Below, piece after piece: positions 1 through 8,444 of a stretch of DNA of 64,000 bases. The position numbers and the translations under genes are program-made. Every line of letters begins with the position of its first letter. Within the stretch, counting starts at the first letter, position 1. The notes under the pieces were generated by a model that worked only from the letters and a program-made list of their open reading frames with translations, had not been told where the DNA came from and did no database searches. Source of the DNA: Corynebacterium jeddahense (GTDB lineage Bacteria; Actinomycetota; Actinomycetes; Mycobacteriales; Mycobacteriaceae); the NCBI RefSeq assembly GCF_028609865.1, contig NZ_CP063194.1, positions 310,001-374,000 of the forward strand, given 5' to 3'.

Positions 1-2
1 TG

Positions 3-404
3 AACGCACTGGTGGAGAAGGGCTGGGAGGTCGACAACGTCGTCGCCTACCGCACCGTCCGCGCCGCCCCGCCGCCGCCGGAGACGCGCGACATGATCAA
101 GACCGGCGGCTTCGACGCCGTGTGCTTCACCTCGCCGTCGACGGTGAAGAACCTCGTCGGCATCGCCGGCAAGCCCCACGCGCGCACCATCATCGCGTGC
201 ATCGGCCCCGCCACCGAGGCGGAGGCGAGGGAGCAGGGGTTGCGTGTCGACGTCGTCCCGGACGCAGCCGACATCCCCTCCCTCGTCGACGCGCTGGCGG
301 ATCACGTGGCGGGCCTGCGCGCCGCCGGGCAGCTGCCGCCGCCGCGCAAGAAGCGCCGCAAGGCCGCGGCCGCGCCGGGCGACGACGCCCCGGCGGCCAG
401 CTAG
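3..404 (+). CDS. hemD: Uroporphyrinogen-III synthase, C-terminal part (HemD or CobA-HemD fusion)
   Basis: The reading frame is open at the left edge, so only the last 133 codons are present. The visible segment has the HemD-like run FDAVCFTSPSTVKNL followed by IIACIGPATEAEA, which resembles the second lobe of uroporphyrinogen-III synthase, the enzyme that closes and isomerises hydroxymethylbilane in haem synthesis. In actinobacteria this domain is often fused behind a uroporphyrinogen methyltransferase; the missing N-terminus prevents saying which form this is. The C-terminus is a basic K/R-rich then alanine-rich tail. The next gene is hemB, which fits a haem cluster. The stop codon lies in a 12-bp tandem repeat. 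Confidence 0.85.
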   Translation, partial: NALVEKGWEVDNVVAYRTVRAAPPPPETRDMIKTGGFDAVCFTSPSTVKNLVGIAGKPHARTIIACIGPATEAEAREQGLRVDVVPDAADIPSLVDALADHVAGLRAAGQLPPPRKKRRKAAAAPGDDAPAAS

Positions 405-434
405 GCAGTCGGCTAGGCAGTCAGCTAGGCGGTG
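400..434. repeat. 12-bp tandem repeat, three units, spanning the hemD stop codon
   Basis: Three consecutive units of GCTAGGCAGTC(G/A) start at 400, 412 and 424; the last is imperfect. The TAG stop of hemD is in the first unit and each further unit carries another in-register TAG. Similar stop-spanning tandem duplications occur after the small XRE regulator (16560) and menG (55156). Confidence 0.8.
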
Positions 435-448
435 TCGGGTCCTGGTCC

Positions 449-454
449 TAAGAT
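449..454 (+). promoter_or_regulatory. Putative -10 box (TAAGAT) for leaderless hemB
   Basis: TAAGAT ends 7 nt before the ATG at 462, so transcription would start at or next to the A of the start codon. No Shine-Dalgarno sequence is visible. Inferred from position and the TANNNT pattern. Confidence 0.5.
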
Positions 455-461
455 GTGGCGC

Positions 462-1463
462 ATGGCTGATTACGACCTGACACGACGCCCCCGCCGCTTG
501 CGGCGCAACCCCGCGATCCGAGAGTTCGTTGCGGAGACGCGTCTGCACCCGGCCGACTTCATCCTCCCGCTCTTCATCGCCGACGGCATCGACGCGCCGC
601 GCGAGATCCCGTCCATGCCGGGCGTGCACCAGCACACCGAGGACTCCCTGAAGCGCATCTGCCACGAGGCGCTCGACGCGGGCGTGAAGTGCGTCGACCT
701 GTTCGGCGTGCCCCGCGAGGAGGACAAGGACGCGACGGGGTCGGTCGCCGTCGCCGAGGACGGCATCCTCAACCGCGGCATCGCCGCGCTGCGCGAGGAG
801 TTCGGCGAGGACCTGCTCATCATGTCCGACACGTGCCTCGACGAGTTCACGGACCACGGCCACTGCGGCGTGCTCACCACGGACGCGCACGGCAACGAGG
901 TCGTGGACAACGACCCGACGGTGGACATCTACTGCGAGATGGCGGTGGCCCAGGCCCGCGCCGGCGCCCACATCGTCAGCCCGTCCGGCATGATGGACGG
1001 CCAGATCGGCGCGATCCGCAAGGCGCTCGACGCCGCGGGGTTCGCCGACGTGGCCATCATGGCGTACTCCGCGAAGTACGCCTCGAAGTTCTTCGGCCCG
1101 TTCCGCGACGCCGTCGGCTCTTCGCTCAAGGGTGACCGCCGCACGTACCAGCAGGACCCGGCCAACATCCGCGAATCGCTGCTCGAGGTGGAGCTCGACA
1201 TCGCCGAGGGCGCCGACTTCGTCATGGTCAAGCCCGCCCTGCCGTACCTCGACGTGGTGGCGAAGGTGGCCGAGATCTCCCCGGTCCCGGTGGCCGCCTA
1301 CCAGGTCTCCGGCGAGTACGCGATGCTCGCGGCCGCGGGCCAGAACGGCTGGATCGACTATGAGGCGACGATGATGGAGGCGCTGACCTCCATCAAGCGC
1401 GCGGGCGCGGACCAGATTTTCACGTATTACGCCATCGAGGCGGCGAGGGCCTGCAATGGTTAG
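462..1463 (+). CDS. hemB: Delta-aminolevulinic acid dehydratase (porphobilinogen synthase)
   Basis: A 333-residue cytoplasmic enzyme that condenses two 5-aminolevulinate molecules to porphobilinogen. The typical N-terminal RRPRRLRRN and LPLFIADG segments, the Cys-containing metal loop [15 protein letters not shown], the Schiff-base lysines K205 (in [15 protein letters not shown]) and K257 (in [11 protein letters not shown]) are all present, so it should be active. Start chosen at the ATG at 462 because [12 protein letters not shown] matches the usual family beginning and a -10 box lies 7 nt upstream; in-frame GTG 432 and ATG 453 are alternatives. It overlaps the next gene by 8 nt. Confidence 0.95.
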   Translation: MADYDLTRRPRRLRRNPAIREFVAETRLHPADFILPLFIADGIDAPREIPSMPGVHQHTEDSLKRICHEALDAGVKCVDLFGVPREEDKDATGSVAVAEDGILNRGIAALREEFGEDLLIMSDTCLDEFTDHGHCGVLTTDAHGNEVVDNDPTVDIYCEMAVAQARAGAHIVSPSGMMDGQIGAIRKALDAAGFADVAIMAYSAKYASKFFGPFRDAVGSSLKGDRRTYQQDPANIRESLLEVELDIAEGADFVMVKPALPYLDVVAKVAEISPVPVAAYQVSGEYAMLAAAGQNGWIDYEATMMEALTSIKRAGADQIFTYYAIEAARACNG

Positions 1464-2055
1464 TCTCCCGCCCGTGAACCCGAAGGCGCCGAGCCATGTG
1501 GAGCCGGAGGCCGTCGATACGCAAAAGCGCCCGGGCAAGACCCCGGAGGCCGTGCGGCTCATGCTCTCGTGCTGGGCGGTGATGATCGCGGGCGAGCTGC
1601 TGCACCAGATCCTCGTGGTTGTCTCCACCGCGCTCGACCCGGCGGCGCTGCGGGAGGCGGCGCGCGAGACGGCGAAGTCGCGCGGCGGCGAGGTCTCGGA
1701 CGGGCTGGTCAACGCCACCGTCTACGGCTCCATCTTCGTCATGGCGCTGCTGCAGCTCGCGGTGCTCGTGCTGCTTGCGTTCGCGCTGCGGACGGTGAAG
1801 GAGAATGGCTCGTGGGCGCGCAATGCGCGGCGCCTGCTGCAGATCTTCGGCGGGTTCTTCGGGCTGCGGATGCTTTCGCTGTTCTTCATGCTGCCGTCGT
1901 CGACCACGCTGCCGGTGGCGTTCTACGCGTTCGACGGTGTCCTCCAGATCATCCTCGGCGTCGCGGGCGTGATGGGCCTGATCTACGCGATGGATAAGGA
2001 CGCCGTCGCGTGGACGGATCGCGCCCAGAAGAACGCCCAGAAGAAGGGGAAATAG
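1456..2055 (+). CDS. Conserved corynebacterial membrane protein in the hem cluster
   Basis: 199 residues with four likely membrane helices: roughly residues 35-57, 92-117, 130-152 and 155-177. The N-terminus is Pro/Lys rich and the C-terminus ends in a short basic QKNAQKKGK tail. Its start overlaps the 3' end of hemB and the next gene follows after 3 nt, so it belongs to the hemB-hemE transcription unit. I do not recognise a family with a known reaction. The N-terminal segment EPEAVDTQ is encoded by a copy of the dispersed 22-bp motif (1503-1524), which suggests this segment is little constrained. Confidence 0.75.
   Translation: MVSLPPVNPKAPSHVEPEAVDTQKRPGKTPEAVRLMLSCWAVMIAGELLHQILVVVSTALDPAALREAARETAKSRGGEVSDGLVNATVYGSIFVMALLQLAVLVLLAFALRTVKENGSWARNARRLLQIFGGFFGLRMLSLFFMLPSSTTLPVAFYAFDGVLQIILGVAGVMGLIYAMDKDAVAWTDRAQKNAQKKGK
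1503..1524 (+). repeat. Dispersed motif copy (coding)
   Basis: GCCGGAGG, one base, then CGTCGATACGCAA. One of many copies of a window-wide motif (see findings); here in the weakly constrained N-terminus of a membrane protein. The same amino-acid string VDTQ arises from the copy in ccsB. Confidence 0.6.
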
Positions 2056-2058
2056 GCC

Positions 2059-2553
2059 ATGGCCGGCATGTTTCCGACGCTGGTCTCGGACCCAAACGAC
2101 CGGAACCGCCGCTTCACCGGCGAGGTCGGCGAGACGTGGCCGGACGCGCTGCGCCGCGGGTACGTGCTGTGCCTCATCTCGGCGGTGCTCATGCTGGTCA
2201 TCGGGTTCGCGCTCATCGCGGCGGGGACGCCCGAGCGTATCGACGACGCCGTGCGCGACACGTTCTCCCGAAACCTCCGCCTCGTCGCCTGGGGCAACAT
2301 CGTCCTCGCGCTCGTGCTCGCATCGGCCGCCGCGTACTTCCCGAAGGGCTCGAAGACGGCGCGGCGCGTCGCCGGCGCGACGATCGGCCTGACGGTGTTT
2401 TTGAACCTCGCCGGCTTCGTTGTCGGCGTGGCCGGCTGGGCGTCGTTCGTGGTCGTGATCGTGCTGGTGATCGCCCTGTTTTTCATGTTCCGCCCGGCGG
2501 CGAACGCGTTCGTGGACGAGCGCAGCGGCGACCCGTGGAGGGGAGTGGAGTAG
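2059..2553 (+). CDS. Small conserved membrane protein in the hem cluster
   Basis: 164 residues with three to four predicted membrane segments (about residues 36-60, 76-96, 107-128 and 130-145). The N-terminal cytoplasmic part has FPTLVSDPNDRNRRFTGEVGETWPDALRRGYV. It sits 3 nt after the preceding membrane protein and abuts the P-type-ATPase-like gene, whose ATG directly follows its TAG. No catalytic motif is visible and no function is known to me; co-transcription with hem genes suggests a role tied to haem or cell-envelope homeostasis, but that is inference. Confidence 0.75.
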   Translation: MAGMFPTLVSDPNDRNRRFTGEVGETWPDALRRGYVLCLISAVLMLVIGFALIAAGTPERIDDAVRDTFSRNLRLVAWGNIVLALVLASAAAYFPKGSKTARRVAGATIGLTVFLNLAGFVVGVAGWASFVVVIVLVIALFFMFRPAANAFVDERSGDPWRGVE

Positions 2554-5094
2554 ATGCGCGGGTTTGAACGTGCGGGCGAGAACGCGCTCGACGAGCACCT
2601 CGAGGCGGCGCGCGAGGCGGCCCGGCTCGCCGGCATCGATCCGGAGACGGCGCGGCGCGACCTCGACGGCGAGCTCGTGCGGCCGAACGCCTCGTACGCG
2701 TTCGAGCTCACCGGCATCGAGGACGGGCCGCAGCTCACCGAGATTGAGGACGCGCTCGAGTCGCTCGACGGCGTGTCCGCCCGCCTCGTGTACCCGACCC
2801 GGATGGCGTGGGTGACCGCCCCGGCGACGACCCCGCTGTCCGAGATCACGGACACCATCGAGCGCTTCGGTGTGAAGGCGAACGTCACGGACTCGACGCT
2901 GCAGCGCCGCGCCCACGGCCGGTACTGGACGGAGCATCCGCTGCCGCGCCGGGCGAAGCACCACCGCAAGGAGGAGGACGCGAACCTCATCGCCCGCGCC
3001 CAGGGCTTCGTCCAAAACACCCCGCGCCGCCCGCAGCGCACCGGCGACGTGCTGTTCACCGCCCGCGACCTGGTCACCCCGGCGAGGCTGTGGACGGCGG
3101 TGCTGCTCACCATCCCCGTGCTGCTGCTCACCTACGTGCCGGCCTTGAGCTTCCCGGGCTGGCAGTGGGTCTCGCTCGCCCTGTCCACCCCGGTGGCGCT
3201 GTGGTGCGCCGAGCCGTTCCACCGCGCTATGGCGGGCGGCGTGCGCCGCGGCCTGTCGGCGCTCGACGGCGCGAGCTCCATCGCCATCCTCGCCGCCTAC
3301 GTGTGGTCCTTCGCCGCGCTGCTGTTCACCTCCGCGGGCACGATCGGCTACGAGTCGAGCGGCAGCTGGATGCCGCTGAGCGTGGGCAAGGGCCCGGAGC
3401 TCTACTTCGAGGTCGCCTGCACGGTGACCACGCTGCTCCTCGTCGGCCGCTACTTCTCCATGCGCGTGCGCTCGAGCCTGCGCGACGCCCTCGACGCCCG
3501 CCGGCCCGGCCCGGACTCCCTCTACGAGGTCAACCACCGCGCCCGCACGAGCGGGCCGGGCGAGGAGATGCCCGCCACCGAGATTCGCCAGGGCGACGAC
3601 GTCCACGTCACCGCCGGCCAGGTCATCCCCGTCGACGGCGAGGTGATCGGCGGCTCCGGCGAGATCGACTGGGAGCTCGTGAGCACGTACGCCACGCCGC
3701 AGCTCAAGGTGGGCGCGAAGGTGCTCGCCGGATCCGTGCTGCGCAGCGGCCGGATCAAGGTGCGCACCACCCGCGTCGGGCACACCACGCTGCTTGCCGC
3801 GGTGCAGCGCTGGCTCGAGGAGGCCTCCCGGCACCAGAACGCCGCGACGATGGTCTCCACCCGCTCGGCGGGCCTGCTCATCCCGGCGGCGTACATCATC
3901 GCGGCCTTCGACTTTGGGCTCTGGCTGCTGTTCACCGGCAACGTCAACACCGCGGTGTCCACGGCGCTGGCCATCCTCATCGTCGTCGCGCCGGTGAGCC
4001 TGGCCATCTCGCCCGCGCTGGCGATCCGCCAGGGCCTCGAGTCTGCCGTGCGCAACGGCGTGCTCGTGCGCGACGGCAATACCCTGCGCGTGCTGTCCAA
4101 GACGGACATGGTGGTGTTCAACCGCGTGGGCACTCTGGTCAAGCCGGAGATGACGGTGGAGACCGTCACGCCGGCGAAGGGGGAGAGCAGTGAGCTCGTC
4201 GTGCGCATCGCGGGTGTGCTCTCCGCGGACTCGGATCACCCGGCCTCGCGCGCGATTGTCAAGGCCGCCCGCGAGGTGCGCGACGCCCGCTCGGGCGACC
4301 CGCGCTTGCCGGACTGGATCGAGGCCGGCGACGACATTGTCACCCCGGACGGCGAGTTCGGCGGCCGCGTCACCGCCACGTGGGGCAATGGCGAAAACGC
4401 CCGCTCGCAGACGTTCGACGCCTCCCTGTGGCGCCCGACCAACCTCTCGCAGCTCTCCGGTAAGCTCTCGGTCGCGGCCACCACCGGCGGCACGCCCGTG
4501 GTCGTGCGCTGGGACGGCAAGGACCGCGGCGTGATCACGCTCTACGACCCGGCGAAGGAGGACGCCATCCAGGCCGTGGACCGGCTCGAGTCCATGGACG
4601 TGGAGACGGTCATGCTCACCCGCGACACCTACCCGGTGGCCCGCCGTTTCGCGGACTTCCTCGGCATCTCCCAGGTGCTCGCGGGCCTGCGCTCGCCGGA
4701 GAAGCCGGCCGCGGTGCGCGCGCTGCACACCCAGGGCGCCATCGTCGCGATGGTGGGCGATTCCAGCGTTATGCCCGTCCTGCGCGTGGCGGACACCGGC
4801 ATCCTCTACGCCTCCGAGGACCTCGTGGGCACGAAGGAGCCGAAGTGGGACAGCACCTGCGACGTGGTGCTTGTGCGTGACGACGTCATGGCTGTACCCC
4901 AACTCATCGAGCACGCCCGGCGCGTCAACCGCATCGTGAACACCAACCTCGCCTTCGCCGGCATCTATAACATCGTCGCCATCGTCCTCGCCGCGGCGGG
5001 CGTGCTGCCCCCGGTGGGCGCGACGCTGCTCATGCTGGGCAGCTCCCTGCTGGTGGAGTTCGGTTCCAGGCGCGCCGGGCGGTTCCGGACCTAG
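2554..5094 (+). CDS. P-type ATPase-like protein lacking the catalytic motifs (probable pseudoenzyme)
   Basis: 846 residues with the layout of a P1B (heavy-metal) ATPase: N-terminal soluble region with an HMA-like fold (about 50-115), membrane helices from about 175, an actuator-like domain near 330-400, further helices near 440-485, a P/N-domain region (about 510-770) and two C-terminal helices. Every hallmark is altered. The phosphorylation motif DKTGT is N523-R-V-G-T, so the aspartate is absent. The CPC ion-binding motif is A479-P-V. The actuator TGE is S377-T-Y, and GDGxND is G735-D-S-S-V-M. The frame is intact with normal codon use, so it seems retained. The place between hemB and hemE argues for a structural or regulatory role. 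It should not pump ions by the normal cycle. Confidence 0.85.
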   Translation: MRGFERAGENALDEHLEAAREAARLAGIDPETARRDLDGELVRPNASYAFELTGIEDGPQLTEIEDALESLDGVSARLVYPTRMAWVTAPATTPLSEITDTIERFGVKANVTDSTLQRRAHGRYWTEHPLPRRAKHHRKEEDANLIARAQGFVQNTPRRPQRTGDVLFTARDLVTPARLWTAVLLTIPVLLLTYVPALSFPGWQWVSLALSTPVALWCAEPFHRAMAGGVRRGLSALDGASSIAILAAYVWSFAALLFTSAGTIGYESSGSWMPLSVGKGPELYFEVACTVTTLLLVGRYFSMRVRSSLRDALDARRPGPDSLYEVNHRARTSGPGEEMPATEIRQGDDVHVTAGQVIPVDGEVIGGSGEIDWELVSTYATPQLKVGAKVLAGSVLRSGRIKVRTTRVGHTTLLAAVQRWLEEASRHQNAATMVSTRSAGLLIPAAYIIAAFDFGLWLLFTGNVNTAVSTALAILIVVAPVSLAISPALAIRQGLESAVRNGVLVRDGNTLRVLSKTDMVVFNRVGTLVKPEMTVETVTPAKGESSELVVRIAGVLSADSDHPASRAIVKAAREVRDARSGDPRLPDWIEAGDDIVTPDGEFGGRVTATWGNGENARSQTFDASLWRPTNLSQLSGKLSVAATTGGTPVVVRWDGKDRGVITLYDPAKEDAIQAVDRLESMDVETVMLTRDTYPVARRFADFLGISQVLAGLRSPEKPAAVRALHTQGAIVAMVGDSSVMPVLRVADTGILYASEDLVGTKEPKWDSTCDVVLVRDDVMAVPQLIEHARRVNRIVNTNLAFAGIYNIVAIVLAAAGVLPPVGATLLMLGSSLLVEFGSRRAGRFRT

Positions 5095-5107
5095 GCGGCT
5101 GCGCCGG

Positions 5108-5113
5108 TAGGCT
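5108..5113 (+). promoter_or_regulatory. Putative -10 box (TAGGCT) for leaderless hemE
   Basis: TAGGCT ends 8 nt before the ATG at 5122, consistent with transcription starting at the start codon. It overlaps the short gap after the P-type-ATPase-like gene, so hemE-hemY can be transcribed separately. Confidence 0.5.
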
Positions 5114-5121
5114 TGGGCGAC

Positions 5122-6171
5122 ATGAGCAGACGCGACCTCGCCCACGCCCCCCTCATCGAGGCCGCCAACGGGCGCACCCCCTCGCGCACCCCGGTGTGGT
5201 TTATGCGCCAGGCCGGCCGCTCGCTGCCGGAGTACCGGAAAGCGCGCGAGGGTATCCCGATGCTCGACTCGTGCTTCATGCCCGAGCTCCTCGCCGAGAT
5301 CACGCTGCAGCCGGTGCGCCGGCACGACGTCGACGCCGCGATCCTCTTTTCCGACATCGTGGTCCCGCTCAAGGCCGCGGGCGTGGACGTCGCGATCGTG
5401 CCCGGCAAGGGGCCGGTGGTGGCCAGCCCGGTGCGGGGGCGGGACGACGTCGAGAAGCTGCCGCTCCTCGAGGACACCGTGGACGAGGTGGCCGACGGCA
5501 TCCGCATCATCCTCGGCGAGCTGACGGACACCCAGGCGCTCATCGGCTTCGTGGGCGCGCCGTTTACCCTGGCCAGCTACCTCGTCGAGGGCGGGCCGAG
5601 CAAAAACCACGAGAAGACGAAGGCGATGATGCACGCCGAGCCGGAGACGTGGCACGCGCTCATGCGCCGCCTCGTGCCCACGATCACGGCGTTTTTGCGC
5701 ATGCAGGTCGAGGCCGGTATCGACGCGATGCAGCTGTTCGACTCGTGGGCGGGCTTTCTCACCGAGCGCGACTACCGCGAGTTCGTCCTGCCGTACTCCG
5801 CTGAGATCCTCGCGTCCGTGGCGGGGGAGATCCCGCGCATCCACTTCGGCGTGGCCACCGGCGAGCTGCTCGGCGCCATGTCCGAGGCCGGCAGCGAGGT
5901 GATGGGGGTGGACTGGCGCGTCCCCCTCGACGTCGCCGCATCCCGCTTTGCGACGCCCAAGGTGCTCCAAGGCAACCTCGACCCCGCGCTGCTCTTCGCC
6001 GGCCCGGACGTGGTGCGCGCCGAGGTCGCGCGGATCAAGGGCGAGGCCGCCCGCGCCATCTCCACCGGCGACGCCACCGGGCACATCTTCAACCTGGGTC
6101 ACGGCGTGTTGCCCACCACCGACCCGGACGCGGTGACCGAGGCCGTGCGCATTATCCACGAGGAGCAGTAA
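5122..6171 (+). CDS. hemE: Uroporphyrinogen decarboxylase
   Basis: 349 residues. Decarboxylates the four acetate chains of uroporphyrinogen III to give coproporphyrinogen III in the cytoplasm. The family signature PVWFMRQAGRSLPEYR is near the N-terminus, followed by AILFSDIVVPL, GFVGAPFTLASYL and QLFDSWAG, and the C-terminal GHIFNLGHGVLPTTDPDAV. Start taken at ATG 5122 because MSRRDLAHAPLIEA is the usual beginning and a -10 box sits just upstream; a TTG at 5113 is less likely. hemY starts immediately after its stop codon. Confidence 0.95.
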   Translation: MSRRDLAHAPLIEAANGRTPSRTPVWFMRQAGRSLPEYRKAREGIPMLDSCFMPELLAEITLQPVRRHDVDAAILFSDIVVPLKAAGVDVAIVPGKGPVVASPVRGRDDVEKLPLLEDTVDEVADGIRIILGELTDTQALIGFVGAPFTLASYLVEGGPSKNHEKTKAMMHAEPETWHALMRRLVPTITAFLRMQVEAGIDAMQLFDSWAGFLTERDYREFVLPYSAEILASVAGEIPRIHFGVATGELLGAMSEAGSEVMGVDWRVPLDVAASRFATPKVLQGNLDPALLFAGPDVVRAEVARIKGEAARAISTGDATGHIFNLGHGVLPTTDPDAVTEAVRIIHEEQ

Positions 6172-7617
6172 ATGAACATCGCCATCATCGGCGCGGGCCT
6201 GGCCGGGCTTACCGCCGCCTACGAGCTCAACGATAAAGACGCCCACGTCGACGTCTACGAGGCGACCGACCGCGTCGGCGGCAAGCTCTACACCGTCGCC
6301 TTCGAGGCCGGGCCGACCGACATGGGCGCCGAGGCGTTCATGGCGCGGCGCCAGGACGCCGTCGACTTCTTCACCCAGCTCGGCCTGGCGGGCTCGCTCG
6401 TCGAGCCGAGCGGCCTGCGCTCCCTCGTCTGGGTCGACGGCGAGGCCCGCGCGCTGCCCGCCGGGGGCGTGATGGGCATCCCCTCCTCCTCCGCGCCGGT
6501 GGCCCACCTCGTGGGCGCGGAGACCGCCGCGCGCATCGACGCCGAGGGCGCGCGCGAGGGGTTCGCGTGGGAGGTCGGCGGTGACGTGAACGTCGGCACG
6601 CTGGTGCGCGAGCGCTACGGCGACGAGGTGGTGGACAACGTCGTCTCCTCCCTGCTTGGCGGGGTGTACTCCTGCAACGCCGACGACCTCGGCGTGCGCG
6701 CGACCATCCCGCAGCTCGCCGAGGAGCTCGACCGGCTCGCCGCCGCCTCCGCCGACGGCACGGTGCGCCTCTCCGAGGCCGTGGCCAACCTCGAGCGCTC
6801 CCGCCGCGAGATGCCCACCGGCCAGGGCGCGGTGTTCAAGACCTTCCGCGACGGCTACCAGGAGCTCTACGAGACGCTCGCCGAGCAGTGCGGCGCCGAC
6901 ATCTACATCGACACGTTCATCTCCGGCGTCGAGTTCGCGGGCTCGCCCGACGCGCCGAAGTACCGCCTCAAGGGCGCCGAGCGCGACGACGACGGCAACG
7001 ACAAGCTCTACGACCGCGTCATCCTCGCCGTGCCCTCCCCCACGGCGGCGCTGCTGCTCCACGGCGTCGCGCCCGAGGCGGCCGCGGCGCTCAAGGCCGT
7101 GAAGCTGTCGAACTCCGCCGTCGTGGGCATGCGCTTCGCCAGCGACACCAGCCCGAGCGGGGACCTGCCGCAACACTCCGGCGTCCTCGTCGCCACCGGC
7201 GCGACGGACGTCCACGCGAAGGCGTTCACGTTCTCATCGCGCAAGTGGCCCCACCTCGCCGAGCGCGGCGGGGCGCTCGTGCGCGCGAGCTTCGGCCGCT
7301 TCGGCGACACCGTCGCGCTGACCACCTCGGAGGACGACCTCGTCGACTGGGCCCTCGACGACCTGCAGACCATCACCGGCTTCGACGGCCGCGCCGCCGG
7401 CCTCGAGGAAATCTACGTCCAGCGCTGGCTCGGCGGCCTGCCCCGCTTCGACGAGCATCACCTCGCCACCGTCGCCCGCGTACGCAGCCTGCTTCTCGAC
7501 GACCCCAAGGCCTCCGGCGTCACCGTCACCGGCGCCTGGGCAGGCGGGGTGGGCGTGCCGGCGGTGATTGCGGACGCGCGGGCGGTGGCTGTAGACGCTG
7601 CTAAGCAACTGCCCTAG
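6172..7617 (+). CDS. hemY: Coproporphyrinogen III / protoporphyrinogen oxidase (HemY/CgoX type)
   Basis: 481 residues, FAD-dependent. The dinucleotide-binding motif IIGAGLAGLTAAYEL is at residues 4-18 and the second family motif DRVGGKLYT follows; the C-terminal FAD segment reads VTVTGAWAGGVGVPAVIADA. The HemY-type enzymes of Gram-positive bacteria oxidise coproporphyrinogen III to coproporphyrin III in the coproporphyrin-dependent haem route. The partner enzymes (ferrochelatase, HemQ) are not in this window. The ATG directly follows the hemE stop codon, so translation is probably coupled. Confidence 0.92.
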   Translation: MNIAIIGAGLAGLTAAYELNDKDAHVDVYEATDRVGGKLYTVAFEAGPTDMGAEAFMARRQDAVDFFTQLGLAGSLVEPSGLRSLVWVDGEARALPAGGVMGIPSSSAPVAHLVGAETAARIDAEGAREGFAWEVGGDVNVGTLVRERYGDEVVDNVVSSLLGGVYSCNADDLGVRATIPQLAEELDRLAAASADGTVRLSEAVANLERSRREMPTGQGAVFKTFRDGYQELYETLAEQCGADIYIDTFISGVEFAGSPDAPKYRLKGAERDDDGNDKLYDRVILAVPSPTAALLLHGVAPEAAAALKAVKLSNSAVVGMRFASDTSPSGDLPQHSGVLVATGATDVHAKAFTFSSRKWPHLAERGGALVRASFGRFGDTVALTTSEDDLVDWALDDLQTITGFDGRAAGLEEIYVQRWLGGLPRFDEHHLATVARVRSLLLDDPKASGVTVTGAWAGGVGVPAVIADARAVAVDAAKQLP

Positions 7618-7628
7618 CTGCGACGGGG

Positions 7629-7634
7629 TAGGTT
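7629..7634 (+). promoter_or_regulatory. Putative -10 box (TAGGTT) for the DedA-family gene
   Basis: TAGGTT ends 8 nt before the ATG at 7643 and starts 11 nt after the hemY stop codon, so the gene probably has its own leaderless transcript. Confidence 0.45.
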
Positions 7635-7642
7635 GATCACCT

Positions 7643-8440
7643 ATGAGTGCACACGGCGAACGGCGCGAGCAGGCGGAGTCGGCGGCCGAGGAGGCCATGC
7701 TCGAGCGGGGGCGCGCCGAGCAGGAGTGGTGGGAGGACGACGGCCTGCCCTGGAACGGCAAGCCGACGAAGGCCGACTACTGGTGCCTCGGTTGGTTCGG
7801 TTTCGTCGGCCTGTTCGGCATGGCGATGATCCCGCTGCGCGCCTGGCTGCTCGGCCTCGACCCGCCGACCATGCTCGCCCTGACCGGCTCGCGCATCGGC
7901 GCGGCGTCCACGGGCGCGCTTGCCGCCGCCGGCGAGGCGAGGCACTGGCTGCTGTACCTGCTCATCGGCTCGGTGGTCGCCATCAAGTTCGACTGGATCT
8001 ACTGGTGGGCCGGCAAGCTGTGGGGCCGCGGCATCCTCGACGTGCAGGCCGCGAGCTCGAAGCGCACGGCGAAGAACATCGACCGCGTCGAGCACTGGGC
8101 CGCCAAGCTGGGGTGGCTGGGCATCTTCCTCGCCTACGTGCCCATCCCGCTGCCGATCGCGTTTGTGGTGTTCGTGCTCATGGGCATGACCGACATGCCA
8201 CTGGGGAAGTTCCTCGCGCTCGACTTCATTTCCAAGACGGCCTGGTCGTTCCTCTACCTCGGCCTCGGCTGGTGGATCGGCGACCCGGTGGTCACGGTGC
8301 TGGACGGCTACGCGAAGATCGCCAACTGGGTGGCCATCGGCCTGCTCGTGGTGGTGTTTGTCGGCGTGTTCCGCAACCAGTCGAAGAAGAAGCAGGCCGA
8401 GACGGAGATCGTGGGCAACGAGATCGAGGCGGGGCGGTAA
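7643..8440 (+). CDS. DedA / VTT-domain family membrane protein
   Basis: 265 residues. A hydrophilic acidic N-terminus (to about 45) is followed by several membrane segments. The pattern GWLGIFLAYVPIPLPIAFVVFVLMG with downstream GKFLALDFISKTAWSFLYLGLGWWIG is typical of the VTT/DedA domain, with the conserved proline-rich re-entrant hairpin. DedA proteins act in membrane lipid (undecaprenyl phosphate, phosphatidylethanolamine) translocation in other bacteria; the substrate here is unknown. It stands alone between hemY and a convergent dehydrogenase gene ending 4 nt downstream. Confidence 0.8.
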   Translation: MSAHGERREQAESAAEEAMLERGRAEQEWWEDDGLPWNGKPTKADYWCLGWFGFVGLFGMAMIPLRAWLLGLDPPTMLALTGSRIGAASTGALAAAGEARHWLLYLLIGSVVAIKFDWIYWWAGKLWGRGILDVQAASSKRTAKNIDRVEHWAAKLGWLGIFLAYVPIPLPIAFVVFVLMGMTDMPLGKFLALDFISKTAWSFLYLGLGWWIGDPVVTVLDGYAKIANWVAIGLLVVVFVGVFRNQSKKKQAETEIVGNEIEAGR

Positions 8441-8444
8441 GCGG

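Noticed and set aside
1420..7215. A 1931-codon open frame on the minus strand across the hem cluster
   Set aside because: It is antisense to well-supported genes (hemB end, membrane genes, ATPase-like gene, hemE, hemY) and its composition (His/Arg/Gly/Val-rich) is the usual shadow of high-GC codon bias.
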